In this document: piece after piece, positions 20,301 to 29,961 of the stretch | How the letters are laid out: every line of letters starts with the position of its first letter | How positions within the stretch are numbered: the first letter of the stretch is position 1 | Assembly (NCBI GenBank): GCA_947290775.1 | Contig: CAMYPM010000005.1 | Span: 1-64,000 of the forward strand | Direction: 5' to 3' | Length of the DNA stretch: 64,000 nucleotides | From: an uncultured Bacteroidales bacterium | GTDB taxonomy: Bacteria > Bacteroidota > Bacteroidia > Bacteroidales > Porphyromonadaceae | Position numbers and translations under genes: made by a program | Notes under the pieces: generated by a model | The model's input: only the letters and a program-made list of their open reading frames with translations | What the model was told of the DNA's origin: nothing | The model's database searches: none

Positions 20301-20564
20301 ATGAAAAAAGAATTGCATCCACAAGAGTACCGCAAGGTGGTGTTCAAGGATATGTCTAACGATGACATGTTTATCACGCGTAGTACGGCACAGTCAAAGG
20401 AAACCATTGAAATCGATGGTGAAACATACCCCTTGATAAAGGTTGAAATTTCTAATACCTCACACCCATTCTATACCGGAAAGGCTAAGTTGGTCGATAC
20501 TGCCGGTCGTGTAGATAAGTTCCTCAGTCGCTATGGGAAGCGAAATCAAAAGGAAAGCAAGTAA
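20301..20564 (+). CDS. rpmE2: 50S ribosomal protein L31, type B (zinc-free)
   Basis: An 87-residue L31. It begins [19 protein letters not shown] and contains [20 protein letters not shown] and [21 protein letters not shown], the pattern of the type B paralog. It has no cysteine, so it lacks the CxxC zinc site of type A L31. Upstream in-frame codons to 20208 are rejected because the promoter word lies inside them. It is monocistronic and followed by two tandem hairpins. Confidence 0.95.
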   Translation: MKKELHPQEYRKVVFKDMSNDDMFITRSTAQSKETIEIDGETYPLIKVEISNTSHPFYTGKAKLVDTAGRVDKFLSRYGKRNQKESK

Positions 20565-20585
20565 TAGGAAGATATAACCTTTCGT

Positions 20586-20616
20586 AGTCTCTCTTATTCT
20601 GAGATAGAGACTTTTA
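20586..20616 (+). terminator. Terminator after rpmE2
   Basis: AGTCTCT (20586–20592) pairs with AGAGACT (20606–20612), followed by TTTT, 22 bases after the rpmE2 stop. Confidence 0.75.
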
Positions 20617-20627
20617 GCTATTGAGGT

Positions 20628-20666
20628 ATGGGGTACATGCGTTATGCAGTACTCCATACTTTTTTC
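20628..20666 (+). terminator. Second terminator-like hairpin downstream of rpmE2
   Basis: ATGGGGTAC (20628–20636) pairs with GTACTCCAT (20649–20657), one G·U pair, then ACTTTTTT. It follows the first hairpin by 12 bases. Confidence 0.75.
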
Positions 20667-20787
20667 TTAATACCGCTATGCGTTTAAATCATTCTGTGAC
20701 GCTCTTTGGAGGATTATGCAACTTTTTACTGCTCCAGTCGTCTATAGAGATAGAAGGTGTTTTTTGAATAACAAGAAAAAGACGTAT

Positions 20788-22284
20788 ATGAAGAAATTCT
20801 GGAGAATATCCCTCGTCGTGCTCCTTTCGGTAGCCGTCGGAGCAGGTGTATCGTCTGCTGTGTACAGTTATAAGATTACTAATGCGGATTTGCCTGTCTC
20901 CTATGTCGATACTTATGGTAGTGCTACAGACAATGAGTATGGCTTCCATAACACAGCCTTAGCCGGTCAGTCTCGTGCTGTAGGGTCAGCACCGGATTTG
21001 ATTCCAGCTGCGGAGAGTAGTGTGCATGCAGTGGTGCATATCAAAGTGGAAGGTGAACAGCAAGTCTCCCGCATAGATCCTTTTGAATTCTTTTTCGGAG
21101 GAGGTGGTAGACAGCTTGATAGCAGGCCGGTAGTAGGCTACGGATCTGGAGTGATTATATCAAAAGATGGATATATCATTACCAACAACCATGTGATTGC
21201 AGATGCTAATAAAATAGAGGTTACCCTGAATGACAACCGCACTTTCAAAGCTACATTGGTGGGTTCTGATCCTGCGACAGATATTGCACTGATAAAGATT
21301 GAAGCAAAAGATTTGCCTACACTTCCTTTCGGAAATAGTGATGATCTGCGTGTAGGAGAATGGGTGCTTGCTGTAGGTAACCCATTTAACCTAACCTCCA
21401 CGGTTACCGCCGGTATTGTGAGTGCTAAGGCACGTAGCCGTATTTCCTCTCCCGGAGAGGATATGAAAATAGGTGGATTCATACAAACGGATGCAGCTGT
21501 TAATCCCGGAAATAGTGGCGGTGCATTGGTCAATGCGCGTGGAGAATTAGTCGGCATCAATACAATGATCTACTCCAATACAGGCAATTATGCCGGTTAT
21601 TCCTTTGCTGTGCCTATCAATACCGCAGCGAAAGTAGTAGGCGACATAAAGAAATTCGGTACTGTACAGCGTGCTGTATTGGGGATAATTGGTACGGACA
21701 TCAACAAAGAGCTGAAGGATAAGTACAACTTAAAGGTGGATGCCGGTGTTTTCGTAACGGATTTTGCTGAGGTGAGTGCAGCTTATGCCGCAGGTATAGA
21801 AAAGCATGACGTAATCGTTGCTGTAGATGGCCGTAGAGTGATGAATATGACCGAAGTGCAAGAGATCATTTCCACAAAGACTCCTGGTGATCGCATTAGT
21901 ATTACAGTGGACCGCAAGGGAGTAACAAAGAAGTTCTCTGTAGTGCTTAAGAACAGTGAGGGCAATACGGGCATTGTTAAGAAATCAGATGCGAGCAAGC
22001 TCTTAGGTGCATCACTTAAAGAATTATCTGTGTCGCAAAAGCGTTCGTACGGTATCTCTTATGGTGTGGTTGTAGATAAGGTTGAGAAGGGTAAATTCCG
22101 CCAGAATGGAATTAAAGAGGGCTTTATCATTCTTACAATGAATAACGTACGCATTCAGAGTGTGGATGATGCCATGCGCATTGTTTCACAGCTTCAGAGC
22201 CGTTCAAGTCAGGAAAAAGCTCTTATGGTTAGAGGCTTTTATCCTAATGGACGGATTAAATCTATAGTGATTGATTTGAATTAG
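20788..22284 (+). CDS. Periplasmic serine protease, HtrA/DegP/Do family
   Basis: A 498-residue HtrA-type protease/chaperone that handles misfolded envelope proteins. The start at 20788 gives a signal sequence (MKKFWRISLVVLLSVAVGAG); earlier codons back to 20716 are not needed. The trypsin-like domain has the triad His135 (ITNNHVI), Asp165 (TDIALIKI) and Ser243 (NPGNSGGALV). Two PDZ domains follow (about 290–390 and 400–495), the first with AAYAAGIEKHDVIVAVDGRRV. It is alone between a terminator hairpin and another hairpin at 22310. No standard -7 word was seen just upstream, so another sigma factor could be used (inference). Confidence 0.94.
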   Translation: MKKFWRISLVVLLSVAVGAGVSSAVYSYKITNADLPVSYVDTYGSATDNEYGFHNTALAGQSRAVGSAPDLIPAAESSVHAVVHIKVEGEQQVSRIDPFEFFFGGGGRQLDSRPVVGYGSGVIISKDGYIITNNHVIADANKIEVTLNDNRTFKATLVGSDPATDIALIKIEAKDLPTLPFGNSDDLRVGEWVLAVGNPFNLTSTVTAGIVSAKARSRISSPGEDMKIGGFIQTDAAVNPGNSGGALVNARGELVGINTMIYSNTGNYAGYSFAVPINTAAKVVGDIKKFGTVQRAVLGIIGTDINKELKDKYNLKVDAGVFVTDFAEVSAAYAAGIEKHDVIVAVDGRRVMNMTEVQEIISTKTPGDRISITVDRKGVTKKFSVVLKNSEGNTGIVKKSDASKLLGASLKELSVSQKRSYGISYGVVVDKVEKGKFRQNGIKEGFIILTMNNVRIQSVDDAMRIVSQLQSRSSQEKALMVRGFYPNGRIKSIVIDLN

Positions 22285-22309
22285 AGATAGTTAGCTAATC
22301 TTTTTGTAC

Positions 22310-22360
22310 ACTGCTCCCTATGCTACTTGTGTAGATATCATGGGGAGCAGTTCCTTTTTA
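22310..22360 (+). terminator. Terminator after the HtrA protease gene
   Basis: ACTGCTCCC (22310–22318) pairs with GGGAGCAGT (22343–22351); a small CTAC/GTAG hairpin lies in the loop; CCTTTTT follows. Confidence 0.85.
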
Positions 22361-22636
22361 GAAGGTAGAGCCTTTACGAAAAATTCATCCCCTTCGCAAA
22401 CTACTTTCTTTGCTTAGAGTGAACATTTTCACCGCTTGTCGGTTATAGTAGCGGTGTTCGATAAAGAGTACCGCTGCCGAGCATGTGTTTGATGAATATA
22501 CAAGCGAAGAAGTAGTAGAAAGCCGGGGCGATATATCACTATCAACAAATTCATCCATTTACAGTTCATGCCGCGTGGAGAGTGTGTGGGCTGTGCTGAC
22601 AATAGAAAAAAAGAAAGAGTACATAGATAAGCAAGC
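22361..22636 (+). other. rpoD leader region
   Basis: About 280 bases before the sigma factor gene contain no open frame of coding character. A hairpin CACCGCT/AGCGGTG is at 22430–22456. A weak promoter-like TTTCTTTG is at 22405–22412, not an exact -7 match. I cannot assign an RNA gene here. Confidence 0.45.
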
Positions 22637-23500
22637 ATGAGGCAATTAAAGATTACTAAGTCAATTACCAATAGAGAAAGCGCATCACTGGATAAGTATC
22701 TGCAAGAAATAGGTCGTTTGCCGATGATTTCCATTGACGAAGAGGTAGAATTGGCACAAGCTAGTCACAGAGGAGATGCTGCTGCACTGCATCGCTTTGT
22801 CAATGCTAACCTTAGGTTTGTGGTTTCAGTAGCAAAGCAATATCAGAATCAAGGACTTAGTCTTCCGGACTTAATTAATGAGGGAAACTTGGGGCTTATT
22901 AAGGCAGCGAGGAAGTTCGATGAGACAAAAGGGTTTAAGTTTATCTCCTATGCAGTATGGTGGATCAGACAATCTATCATGCAGGCTCTTGCCGAGCAGA
23001 GCCGTATTGTGAGGCTTCCCCTTAATCAGGTTGGTAATAACTCTAAGATTACAAAAGCAGTAGAGGCTTTTGAGCAGGAGCATGAGCGCAAACCCTCTAT
23101 CAACGAATTATCAGATATACTTGGAGACGATCAAACGAAGATTGCTACTACAATGCAGTCTTTCCGTAAGCATGTGTCTATTGATGCGCCTTTTGTGGAG
23201 GGGGAAGATAATAACCTGTTGGATGTATTAGTTAATGAGGATGCTCCCAGTGCAGACCGAGACTTGATGCAGTCCTCTCTCAATACGGAGATTGATAGGG
23301 TGCTCTCTACACTTTCCGATCGAGAGGCAGAGATCGTAAGAATGTTTTTTGGAGTGGGACAATACCCGGAGATGACACTTGAGGAGATCGGTGAGCATTT
23401 CGACCTTACTCGTGAGCGTGTGCGACAGATTAAAGAGAAAGCTATACGTAAGTTGCGCCAGGGAGACAAGTGCCAGCAACTCAAGAGTTTCTTGGGATAA
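22637..23500 (+). CDS. rpoD: Primary RNA polymerase sigma factor (RpoD/SigA, short Bacteroidota form)
   Basis: A 287-residue sigma-70 factor. Region 1.2 is at about 10–40 ([20 protein letters not shown]), region 2 at about 50–125 ([20 protein letters not shown] and [20 protein letters not shown]), region 3 in the middle, and the region 4 helix-turn-helix near the end ([20 protein letters not shown]). It lacks region 1.1, as expected for the primary sigma factor of this phylum, which recognizes the TTTG/TAnnTTTG promoters seen throughout the window. Converges on pepE. Confidence 0.95.
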   Translation: MRQLKITKSITNRESASLDKYLQEIGRLPMISIDEEVELAQASHRGDAAALHRFVNANLRFVVSVAKQYQNQGLSLPDLINEGNLGLIKAARKFDETKGFKFISYAVWWIRQSIMQALAEQSRIVRLPLNQVGNNSKITKAVEAFEQEHERKPSINELSDILGDDQTKIATTMQSFRKHVSIDAPFVEGEDNNLLDVLVNEDAPSADRDLMQSSLNTEIDRVLSTLSDREAEIVRMFFGVGQYPEMTLEEIGEHFDLTRERVRQIKEKAIRKLRQGDKCQQLKSFLG

Positions 23501-23835
23501 AGTGCTGTCTTGCTGAGACGACTTTGATGTGCATTAACCTACCGCTACCGGTATAGTATTTGAGTTCGGAGTCTTGCTCTTATTTCTTTATAATACAGCA
23601 AAAAGAGTGAAGTAAATACTCTGTCCTCCCTCACTTGCTGCGAGGAGTGATTGCAGAAAAATGTAGGAAGTTGAATAGCAAACAAAAGGACGAAATCCTC
23701 TCGGATCCGTCCTTTTGTGCGTTTATATGCCCTCTGTATAAGGACGTCAAGGTATTACCTCCAATAGGTGGATGTAAGCTGCGTAAGTACAGACACTTTA
23801 ATTGCCCTCAGCTCTCCTTTGAGTTGATAAGTCTC
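23501..23835. other. 335-base gap between convergent rpoD and pepE
   Basis: It holds one strong symmetric hairpin (23682–23718). Plus-strand codons from 23635 into pepE are open, but have no coding character and run antisense to pepE. Nothing else is recognized. Confidence 0.6.
23682..23718. terminator. Bidirectional terminator between rpoD and pepE
   Basis: ACAAAAGGACG (23682–23692) is the exact reverse complement of CGTCCTTTTGT (23708–23718); an inner ATCC/GGAT hairpin lies between. The A-rich and T-rich flanks suit termination from both sides. Confidence 0.75.
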
Positions 23836-24546
23836 TTATTGATAGAGAAAATTGAGAGATTCTCCCGGTTGTACCTCTCTTATGGGTTCTCCATATTTGA
23901 AGATGCGAGCCGGTTTTTCACCGATAAGACGAGACCCGTTATCGTCTACTAACAAGCGACAGCCTTCTCGTAACCCTACCACATAGCGATCGTGATTTGC
24001 TGCTATGTATTCAAGAATACGCTGCTCACGTGTTTCTCCTCCATGCCCCTCAGGGTGGGCATCTAAGTAGTGGGGATTAATCTGGTAAGGAACGAAGTCA
24101 AGCCCTTTGAAAGAGAGGGGCTCTACGATAGGCATATCGTTTGTAGTACAGATGGTGGGACAAGCTATATTGCTACCTGCACTCCAGCCTGCATAGGGAA
24201 TATTACTATGGAGTACGCGCTCACGTATGGCTTGTATAAGTCCTTGCTCTTGCATCATTCTTACAAGCTGAAATGTATTACCCCCTCCGACAAGAATCGC
24301 ATCGGCACGGCTAATAGCTGCAATAGGATCAGCTTCGCGATGAATACCACGCACATGTATGTCGTAGGACTTTAAGGCGGTATTGACCTTTTCTACATAT
24401 TCGTCAAACGAATAAGTGACTGCGGCATATGGAATGAATATAGGAGCCTTACCTTTTTCACCGAGATGGTGGGCAAGGTCTGCGGAGGCTTTTTCAAGAT
24501 ACTTTTCTCCGGGGCTTGCCGAATTACTGATCAGTAGTAGTTTCAT
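23836..24546 (-). CDS. pepE: Dipeptidase E (alpha-aspartyl dipeptidase)
   Basis: A 236-residue peptidase of family S51, which cleaves dipeptides with N-terminal aspartate. The protein starts MKLLLISNSASPGEKYLEK and carries VGGGNTFQLVRMMQ and the nucleophile motif GWSAGSN with Ser122. The following LDAHPEGHGGETREQRI contains the conserved histidine region. Length matches the family. No signal peptide, so cytoplasmic; useful for an organism that lives on peptides. Transcribed from its own promoter, divergent from porU. Confidence 0.93.
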   Translation of the reverse strand: MKLLLISNSASPGEKYLEKASADLAHHLGEKGKAPIFIPYAAVTYSFDEYVEKVNTALKSYDIHVRGIHREADPIAAISRADAILVGGGNTFQLVRMMQEQGLIQAIRERVLHSNIPYAGWSAGSNIACPTICTTNDMPIVEPLSFKGLDFVPYQINPHYLDAHPEGHGGETREQRILEYIAANHDRYVVGLREGCRLLVDDNGSRLIGEKPARIFKYGEPIREVQPGESLNFLYQ

Positions 24547-24574
24547 TTGTTTATTAGTATATAGTTGTTGTAAG

Positions 24575-24582
24575 CAAATATA
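24575..24582 (-). promoter_or_regulatory. Candidate -7 promoter element of pepE
   Basis: Minus-strand TATATTTG matches TAnnTTTG, 29 bases upstream of the pepE start codon. Confidence 0.6.
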
Positions 24583-24690
24583 CCCAAATATGCGGAATTA
24601 TACACTTGGTAGAGGTTTTTATGGCCTATTTAATAAATCACCTATTAAAGGGGGCACTTCCTCCAAAAGCATGAAAAGAAGCAAATGCGT

Positions 24691-24698
24691 TACCTTTG
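24691..24698 (+). promoter_or_regulatory. Candidate -7 promoter element of the porU operon
   Basis: TACCTTTG matches TAnnTTTG, 69 bases upstream of the porU ATG at 24767. Confidence 0.65.
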
Positions 24699-24766
24699 TA
24701 CAGATACTGACATATAAAGAGTGCGGGTACATACACTAAAACCGAGAGCAGTACGTTATAGAATTG

Positions 24767-27700
24767 ATGAGAAACGGGCACATATTCCATTGGCTCAAAC
24801 TGCTGTATAGCTGTCTACTGGTGGTAGGGCTTTCTGCTATAGCCTCGGCTGAGGGTGTGGCAAGTAGTCCCTTTGCATCCGGTAAGTGGGTAAAGGTGGC
24901 TATTCAGAAGAGTGGAGTGTACCGTGTTTCCTATGAGGCATTGCGTAAAGCCGGATTTGAAAACCCTCAAGAAGTGGGTGTATATGGATATGGAGGCTCC
25001 TTGCTTAGCGAGAAGCTCTCTGATGCACCTCGCGAGGCATTGCCGGCTGTACCAATTGTGCAGCAAAATGATGCTCTCTATTTCTATGCAGAAGGTGTTA
25101 CCTCCTTTAGCTATGATCATGCGAAGGAGTCATATATGCGAGAGATCAATCACTACGCTACGGAAGGGTATTATTTCTTGTCCGATATAGCCGGTGTTAA
25201 GTTAATGGAGCAAGAAGAAGGTTCGGTGAGAGATACTCCTCCCCTTGCAGAATATTACGATGGCTTTCTCCTTCATGAAGAAGAATCTACCTCTTTGAAG
25301 CAATCCGGCCGTATGTTGGTAGGAGAGCCTTTATCCGGTGCTGCGGAGCGTAAAGTGACCATTCCGTTTGATAATGGAACCCCGGTGTCGGGAAGTAATA
25401 TTCAGGTCTATGCAGCTTATGTTGCTCTACCTAATTCGGAGGCTCTCTTTGAGCTTTCGGCAGAGGGTGTGAGGGTGATAGAGGACCGAATGAATAGACG
25501 GGAGGATACATCCCATCCCAATTTCTTGGCGGGTATACGACACTATGTAGGAGGATCTTATGCTTTTCAAGGCACTGGCGATGCTCTTCATTTGAATTTA
25601 CGTTTGTCTCCGGCCACCGAAAAATCCTATTTAGACTATATTTTCATAAGATACAAAGGGCGTCTCTCCTATGAGCAAGGAAAGCAACTTTTGTTTAGGA
25701 GGGCCGGGTTGAATTATCGATTCAAAATAGACAAAATGCCCTCTAATTCTTTGCTGTGGGCTATAGAGAGTCCTAATGAGGTGCGCCAGGTTAAACTCAC
25801 GGGTGATTATTTTGATCATGCGGCCATGGGTAAGAATGGGCAGCCGATAGAGTTTGTGCTCTGCGCATCTGAGGATGCTTACAATATAGCTAAGTTAGAG
25901 CCGGTTGAAACACAGAATATACGGGGCTACGAGGGTGTGCCTGACCTGATGATTATCTCCACGAAAGCATTCTTGGGCGAAGCAAAACGCTTGGGACAGT
26001 TTCATGCTGACAACGAGGGGCTTAAAGTACTCGTGATGACGCAAGAACAGCTCTTCAACGAATTTTCAAGTGGCACACCGGATGCTACGGCATATCGTCT
26101 GATGACCAAATATTTCTATGATCGTTGGGTGGCGGCTAATCCTGCTAAAAGTCCCACAGAAGCTCCTATGAATCTTTTACTTTTTGGTGATGGAGCTGCT
26201 GACAATAGGCTATTAAGTTATGAGTGGCAAGCACTTAAGAAGAGTGGAACGGAGTTCTTGTTGACCTATCAAAGTGTTAATTCACTTAATATGGATAGCT
26301 ATAATACGGACGACTATTTTACTTACCTACTACCAGAGGATGACAACCTAACCAACGGAAAGAAGCGAATGGTGATCGGTGTAGGGCGTTTTACCGTGCG
26401 TACACTCAGCGAAGCAAGGGCAGCGGTAAATAAGAGTATAGACTATGCGTCCAAGCTTGATCCTGGAGTTTGGAAAACACGCGGTTGTTTTGTCGCTGAT
26501 AATGGAGATGGATATGGACATTTGCGGCGTGCAGAGGAATTGGCTAAGCTAACCGAATCCTTGATGCCTGAACTGATGCTCACAAAGGTCTATTTTGATG
26601 CCTTTCCCTCCCAAACTGTGAATGGCTTAAATACATTCCCAGGTGCCAGACGTAAGTTGATGGATGCCTTCAAGAAGGGTTTGCTCTTTGTTAATTATAC
26701 AGGTCATGGTAACCCCTCTGCTTGGAGCGATGAACAGATCCTTACTGTAGCTGATATCCAACGCTTTGATTTTCCTCATTGTCCTCTTTGGATTACTGCC
26801 ACGTGTGATTTTTCCAATTTTGATAGCCCGCTGACAAGTGCCGGTGAACGTGCTTTTCTCAACGAAAAGAGTGCTGCTATTGCACTCTATACTACCACTC
26901 GCGTAGTGATTGATATTTACAATCAAAATCTTAATGTGGCCATTACTGAGAGCCTCTTTTCTAAGGATAAGGATGAAAAGCTATACCGATTTGGTACTGT
27001 ACTTAAGCATGCAAAGAACAAGATGATTAGCATAAGTAGCGACACTATCAATAAGCTTAATTTTTTGCTGATTGGTGATCCTGCCTTGCGACTTAATGTT
27101 CCCTCTCATCAAGCCGTAATCAATACAATTAACGACTTATCGCTCGGAAGTAGTGATACCATTCGTCTTAAAGCTTTGGAAAAAGTACATGTCAAAGGCT
27201 ATATAGGAACGCAAGGAGGTGCTGTGAATGGGGATTTTAACGGCTCTATGGCTGTGACTGTTTTTGACAGTGAGCAGACTATGGAAACATTAGAATCCAA
27301 TATACCTTCCTACTTAGAGAACAAACAGCCTTATTCGGATTATCCCGGGTTGATTTATGCCGGTAATACAAAGGTTGAGAATGGGTATTTCGATTTTACT
27401 TTTACTGTACCAAAGGATGTCTCTTATGGAGAGGGTAATGGTCGTATCAATCTTTATGCCTATGATGAAGAGAAGAAGCTGGAGGCTATGGGGGTAGATC
27501 GCTCTTTTAAGGTTGTGCCCGGCTCTCCGGGAGGTCTGGCGGTAGATACCACTCCCCCGGAAATTAGAAAATGCTTTTTGAATGACTCAACGGCTACAGA
27601 CTATTTCCTTACCGGCCCCACTCCTTTCTTCTTTGCTGAAGTGTACGAAGATAGTGGCCTTAATCTTTCTGAGAGTGGCTTAGGACATCGTATTACGCTT

Positions 27701-28246
27701 TGTATAGACAACCAGTTCGACTATACTTATAGTCTAAATGATTATTATGAGGCTTCGGCTACAGAAGCGGGTTTGGGCACTATTGCCTATACAATACCTG
27801 AAGTAACCGAGGGGGATCATACGGCTACTCTAACGGTATGGGATGTGTACAATAATATGTCTACAAAGACTATTCATTTCCGAGTGAATAAAGATCTATC
27901 GGCAGAGGCAGTTGTAGCTGCTGTATATCCCAATCCGGTGGTGCGAGGCAAAGAGGTGACCTTTAAGGTACAGACCAATCAGCCTCGAGAAGAGTTTATC
28001 GGCTATGTAGAGCTGATTGATTTCACCGGAAGGGTAGTAGCGAAAAGTGACAATATCTCAATAAAAACTGAACTAAATGTACCGCAAGAGATTAAGTGGC
28101 TACCCACAACCTCTTATGGAACTAACCCACAGTCGGGACTCTATCTCTACCGATGGGTAATAACACGAAATAATGGTAGAGTAAGCTATGCAACAGGCAA
28201 GTTGGTTATTGTTGACGAAGCTGCTCTTGTAGAACAAAAGGAATAA
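24767..28246 (+). CDS. porU: Type IX secretion system C-terminal signal peptidase (sortase) PorU
   Basis: A 1159-residue gingipain-like (family C25) cysteine protease. PorU cuts the C-terminal sorting domain from T9SS cargo at the cell surface and joins the cargo to A-LPS. After a signal peptide (about 1–27), the caspase-like domain carries the catalytic His647 (NYTGHGNPSAW) and Cys680 (ITATCDFSNFD). An immunoglobulin-like part follows, and the end (from VYPNPVVRGKEVTFKV) is a CTD-like domain that PorU retains and uses to bind PorV. The frame includes a TTG at 24764; the ATG at 24767 is preferred. Followed by porV after 9 bases. Confidence 0.96.
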   Translation: MRNGHIFHWLKLLYSCLLVVGLSAIASAEGVASSPFASGKWVKVAIQKSGVYRVSYEALRKAGFENPQEVGVYGYGGSLLSEKLSDAPREALPAVPIVQQNDALYFYAEGVTSFSYDHAKESYMREINHYATEGYYFLSDIAGVKLMEQEEGSVRDTPPLAEYYDGFLLHEEESTSLKQSGRMLVGEPLSGAAERKVTIPFDNGTPVSGSNIQVYAAYVALPNSEALFELSAEGVRVIEDRMNRREDTSHPNFLAGIRHYVGGSYAFQGTGDALHLNLRLSPATEKSYLDYIFIRYKGRLSYEQGKQLLFRRAGLNYRFKIDKMPSNSLLWAIESPNEVRQVKLTGDYFDHAAMGKNGQPIEFVLCASEDAYNIAKLEPVETQNIRGYEGVPDLMIISTKAFLGEAKRLGQFHADNEGLKVLVMTQEQLFNEFSSGTPDATAYRLMTKYFYDRWVAANPAKSPTEAPMNLLLFGDGAADNRLLSYEWQALKKSGTEFLLTYQSVNSLNMDSYNTDDYFTYLLPEDDNLTNGKKRMVIGVGRFTVRTLSEARAAVNKSIDYASKLDPGVWKTRGCFVADNGDGYGHLRRAEELAKLTESLMPELMLTKVYFDAFPSQTVNGLNTFPGARRKLMDAFKKGLLFVNYTGHGNPSAWSDEQILTVADIQRFDFPHCPLWITATCDFSNFDSPLTSAGERAFLNEKSAAIALYTTTRVVIDIYNQNLNVAITESLFSKDKDEKLYRFGTVLKHAKNKMISISSDTINKLNFLLIGDPALRLNVPSHQAVINTINDLSLGSSDTIRLKALEKVHVKGYIGTQGGAVNGDFNGSMAVTVFDSEQTMETLESNIPSYLENKQPYSDYPGLIYAGNTKVENGYFDFTFTVPKDVSYGEGNGRINLYAYDEEKKLEAMGVDRSFKVVPGSPGGLAVDTTPPEIRKCFLNDSTATDYFLTGPTPFFFAEVYEDSGLNLSESGLGHRITLCIDNQFDYTYSLNDYYEASATEAGLGTIAYTIPEVTEGDHTATLTVWDVYNNMSTKTIHFRVNKDLSAEAVVAAVYPNPVVRGKEVTFKVQTNQPREEFIGYVELIDFTGRVVAKSDNISIKTELNVPQEIKWLPTTSYGTNPQSGLYLYRWVITRNNGRVSYATGKLVIVDEAALVEQKE

Positions 28247-28255
28247 TAACATAGT

Positions 28256-29461
28256 ATGAATATAGGACATATCAATTTCCGCTTTACTGCGGTAGTCAAG
28301 ATCTTCCTTGCCGTAGGGATACTAAGTGCTGCTTATGCCCCTCTAAAGGCACAAAATGAGGGCGAAGTAACGGAGCGTCGCTTTAATGCAGTGGTTACTT
28401 CTGTGCCTTCTCTTCAGATTAATCCCAGTGCCCGGAGTGGAGGAATGGGAGATGTAGGTGTGTCAACTACACCTGATGTTTTTGCGCAGTACTTCAATCC
28501 ATCTAAATATGCCTTTCTCTCTTCAAAGGCGGGAGTCTCATTCTCTTATACCCCTTGGTTGGCTAAGATAGTGAGAGATATAAAGTTGATGGAATTGGTC
28601 GGATACTACAAGATAGGGGCTTCCGATAATCAGGCCTTAAGTGCCTCTTTGCGCTACTTTTCCATGGGGAGTGTGGAGCAATTTGACGAAATGTCACGAT
28701 CACTGGGGCAAGCCCATCCTAATGAGTTTGCTGTAGATTTTGGGTACTCTATACAGTTGACGCCTGATTATTCAATGGGTGTTGTTTTACGTTATATAAG
28801 GGGCGACCAAAATCTTGCTACAGGTGAGTCGCAAGCCGGGAACGCCTTTGCTGCAGATATATCCGGATTCCTGACAAAGTATTTTTATATAGGTCAAAGC
28901 GAAACTTTGTGGACGTTTGGATACAATATCAAAAACATCGGTACTAAGATTTCTTACGGAGGAGGACAATCAATGTTCATTCCTACTAATTTAGGTATCG
29001 GTACAGGATTACTTTATCCCATTGATAGTTATAATGCACTATCACTTAACCTGGAACTCAATAAATTGCTAGTGCCTACTCCACCACTTCAGGATCAGAA
29101 GGATCCCGAAGCTTATAAAGAAGCCTACGATAAATACATCAATACCTCCTCTATAGCAGGTATCTTTAAGTCTTTCGGTGATGCCCCCGGTGGCTTCAAA
29201 GAGGAGTTACAGGAAATAAATTTAGGGGTCGGCATGGAATACAGCTATGATAACCGTTTTTTCCTCAGAGCCGGCTATTCCTATATTAGTCCGAATAAAG
29301 GGAACTTACAGTTCTTTACATTGGGAGCGGGCTTTAAGATGAGTGTGTTTAGTATTGATGCCTCCTATCTGATTTCTACAGTGGCAGCGAATCCTTTGGA
29401 CCAAACACTTCGCTTTACAGTCGCATTTGACTTTGATGGAATAAGAAGTTTATTCCGTTGA
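28256..29461 (+). CDS. porV: Type IX secretion system outer membrane channel protein PorV (LptO)
   Basis: A 401-residue outer-membrane beta-barrel of the FadL type. PorV shuttles cargo from the translocon to PorU and is needed for surface attachment. A signal peptide ends near residue 32 (AYAPLKAQ). The mature start contains PSLQINPSARSGGMGDVGVS, the typical PorV opening, and NPSKYAFLSSKAGVSFSYTPW. The final residues (LRFTVAFDFDGIRSLFR) end in a beta strand. Order porU–porV–ispF is the same as in P. gingivalis, from memory. Confidence 0.96.
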   Translation: MNIGHINFRFTAVVKIFLAVGILSAAYAPLKAQNEGEVTERRFNAVVTSVPSLQINPSARSGGMGDVGVSTTPDVFAQYFNPSKYAFLSSKAGVSFSYTPWLAKIVRDIKLMELVGYYKIGASDNQALSASLRYFSMGSVEQFDEMSRSLGQAHPNEFAVDFGYSIQLTPDYSMGVVLRYIRGDQNLATGESQAGNAFAADISGFLTKYFYIGQSETLWTFGYNIKNIGTKISYGGGQSMFIPTNLGIGTGLLYPIDSYNALSLNLELNKLLVPTPPLQDQKDPEAYKEAYDKYINTSSIAGIFKSFGDAPGGFKEELQEINLGVGMEYSYDNRFFLRAGYSYISPNKGNLQFFTLGAGFKMSVFSIDASYLISTVAANPLDQTLRFTVAFDFDGIRSLFR

Positions 29462-29469
29462 TATAGAAG

Positions 29470-29961
29470 ATGACTCGTATTCCATTTGCCGTAGGAAACG
29501 GCTTTGATGTACATCGCTTCCGGCAAGAGGGGGGGCAGTTAGTACTCTGTGGTGTACAAATTCCTTTTGAGCGAGGTTTGCTAGCACACTCAGACGGAGA
29601 TGTCGCTTTGCATGCACTGTGTGATGCTCTATTGGGGGCAGCTTCCTTGAGAGACATTGGATATCACTTTCCACCTTCAGAAGAGGCTTATAAAGACATC
29701 AGCAGTAAGATCCTTTTAGCTAAGGTGGTAGCTTTAGTTAAGCAGCAGGGGTGGTTAGTAGCTAATGTGGATATTACTATTATGGCAGAACGCCCCAAAC
29801 TAAAGGGCTATATCGAGTTGATGCGTCATGCTCTCTCTGAGATAGTCGGTTCGGATACCCTTATCTCAGTAAAGGCAACGACTTGTGAGGGACTAGGTTT
29901 TGTGGGTAGAGAGGAAGGAATAGCTACTTTTGCAACTGCTTTACTATACAGAAACGAATAA
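29470..29961 (+). CDS. ispF: 2-C-methyl-D-erythritol 2,4-cyclodiphosphate synthase
   Basis: A 163-residue IspF, the fifth step of the MEP isoprenoid pathway. Metal-binding residues are in NGFDVHRF (Asp and His near residues 10–13) and in LLAHSDGDVALHALCDALLG; the signature D-I-G-Y-H-F-P-P follows. C-terminal TTCEGLGFVGREEGI fits the family. It starts 8 bases after porV and ends exactly at the purB start (TAAATG), so it is probably co-transcribed with both. Confidence 0.96.
   Translation: MTRIPFAVGNGFDVHRFRQEGGQLVLCGVQIPFERGLLAHSDGDVALHALCDALLGAASLRDIGYHFPPSEEAYKDISSKILLAKVVALVKQQGWLVANVDITIMAERPKLKGYIELMRHALSEIVGSDTLISVKATTCEGLGFVGREEGIATFATALLYRNE

Noticed and set aside
23635-23952. Plus-strand open frame of 105 codons after rpoD
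   Set aside because: It runs through a terminator hairpin and then antisense through pepE; the protein has no coding character.
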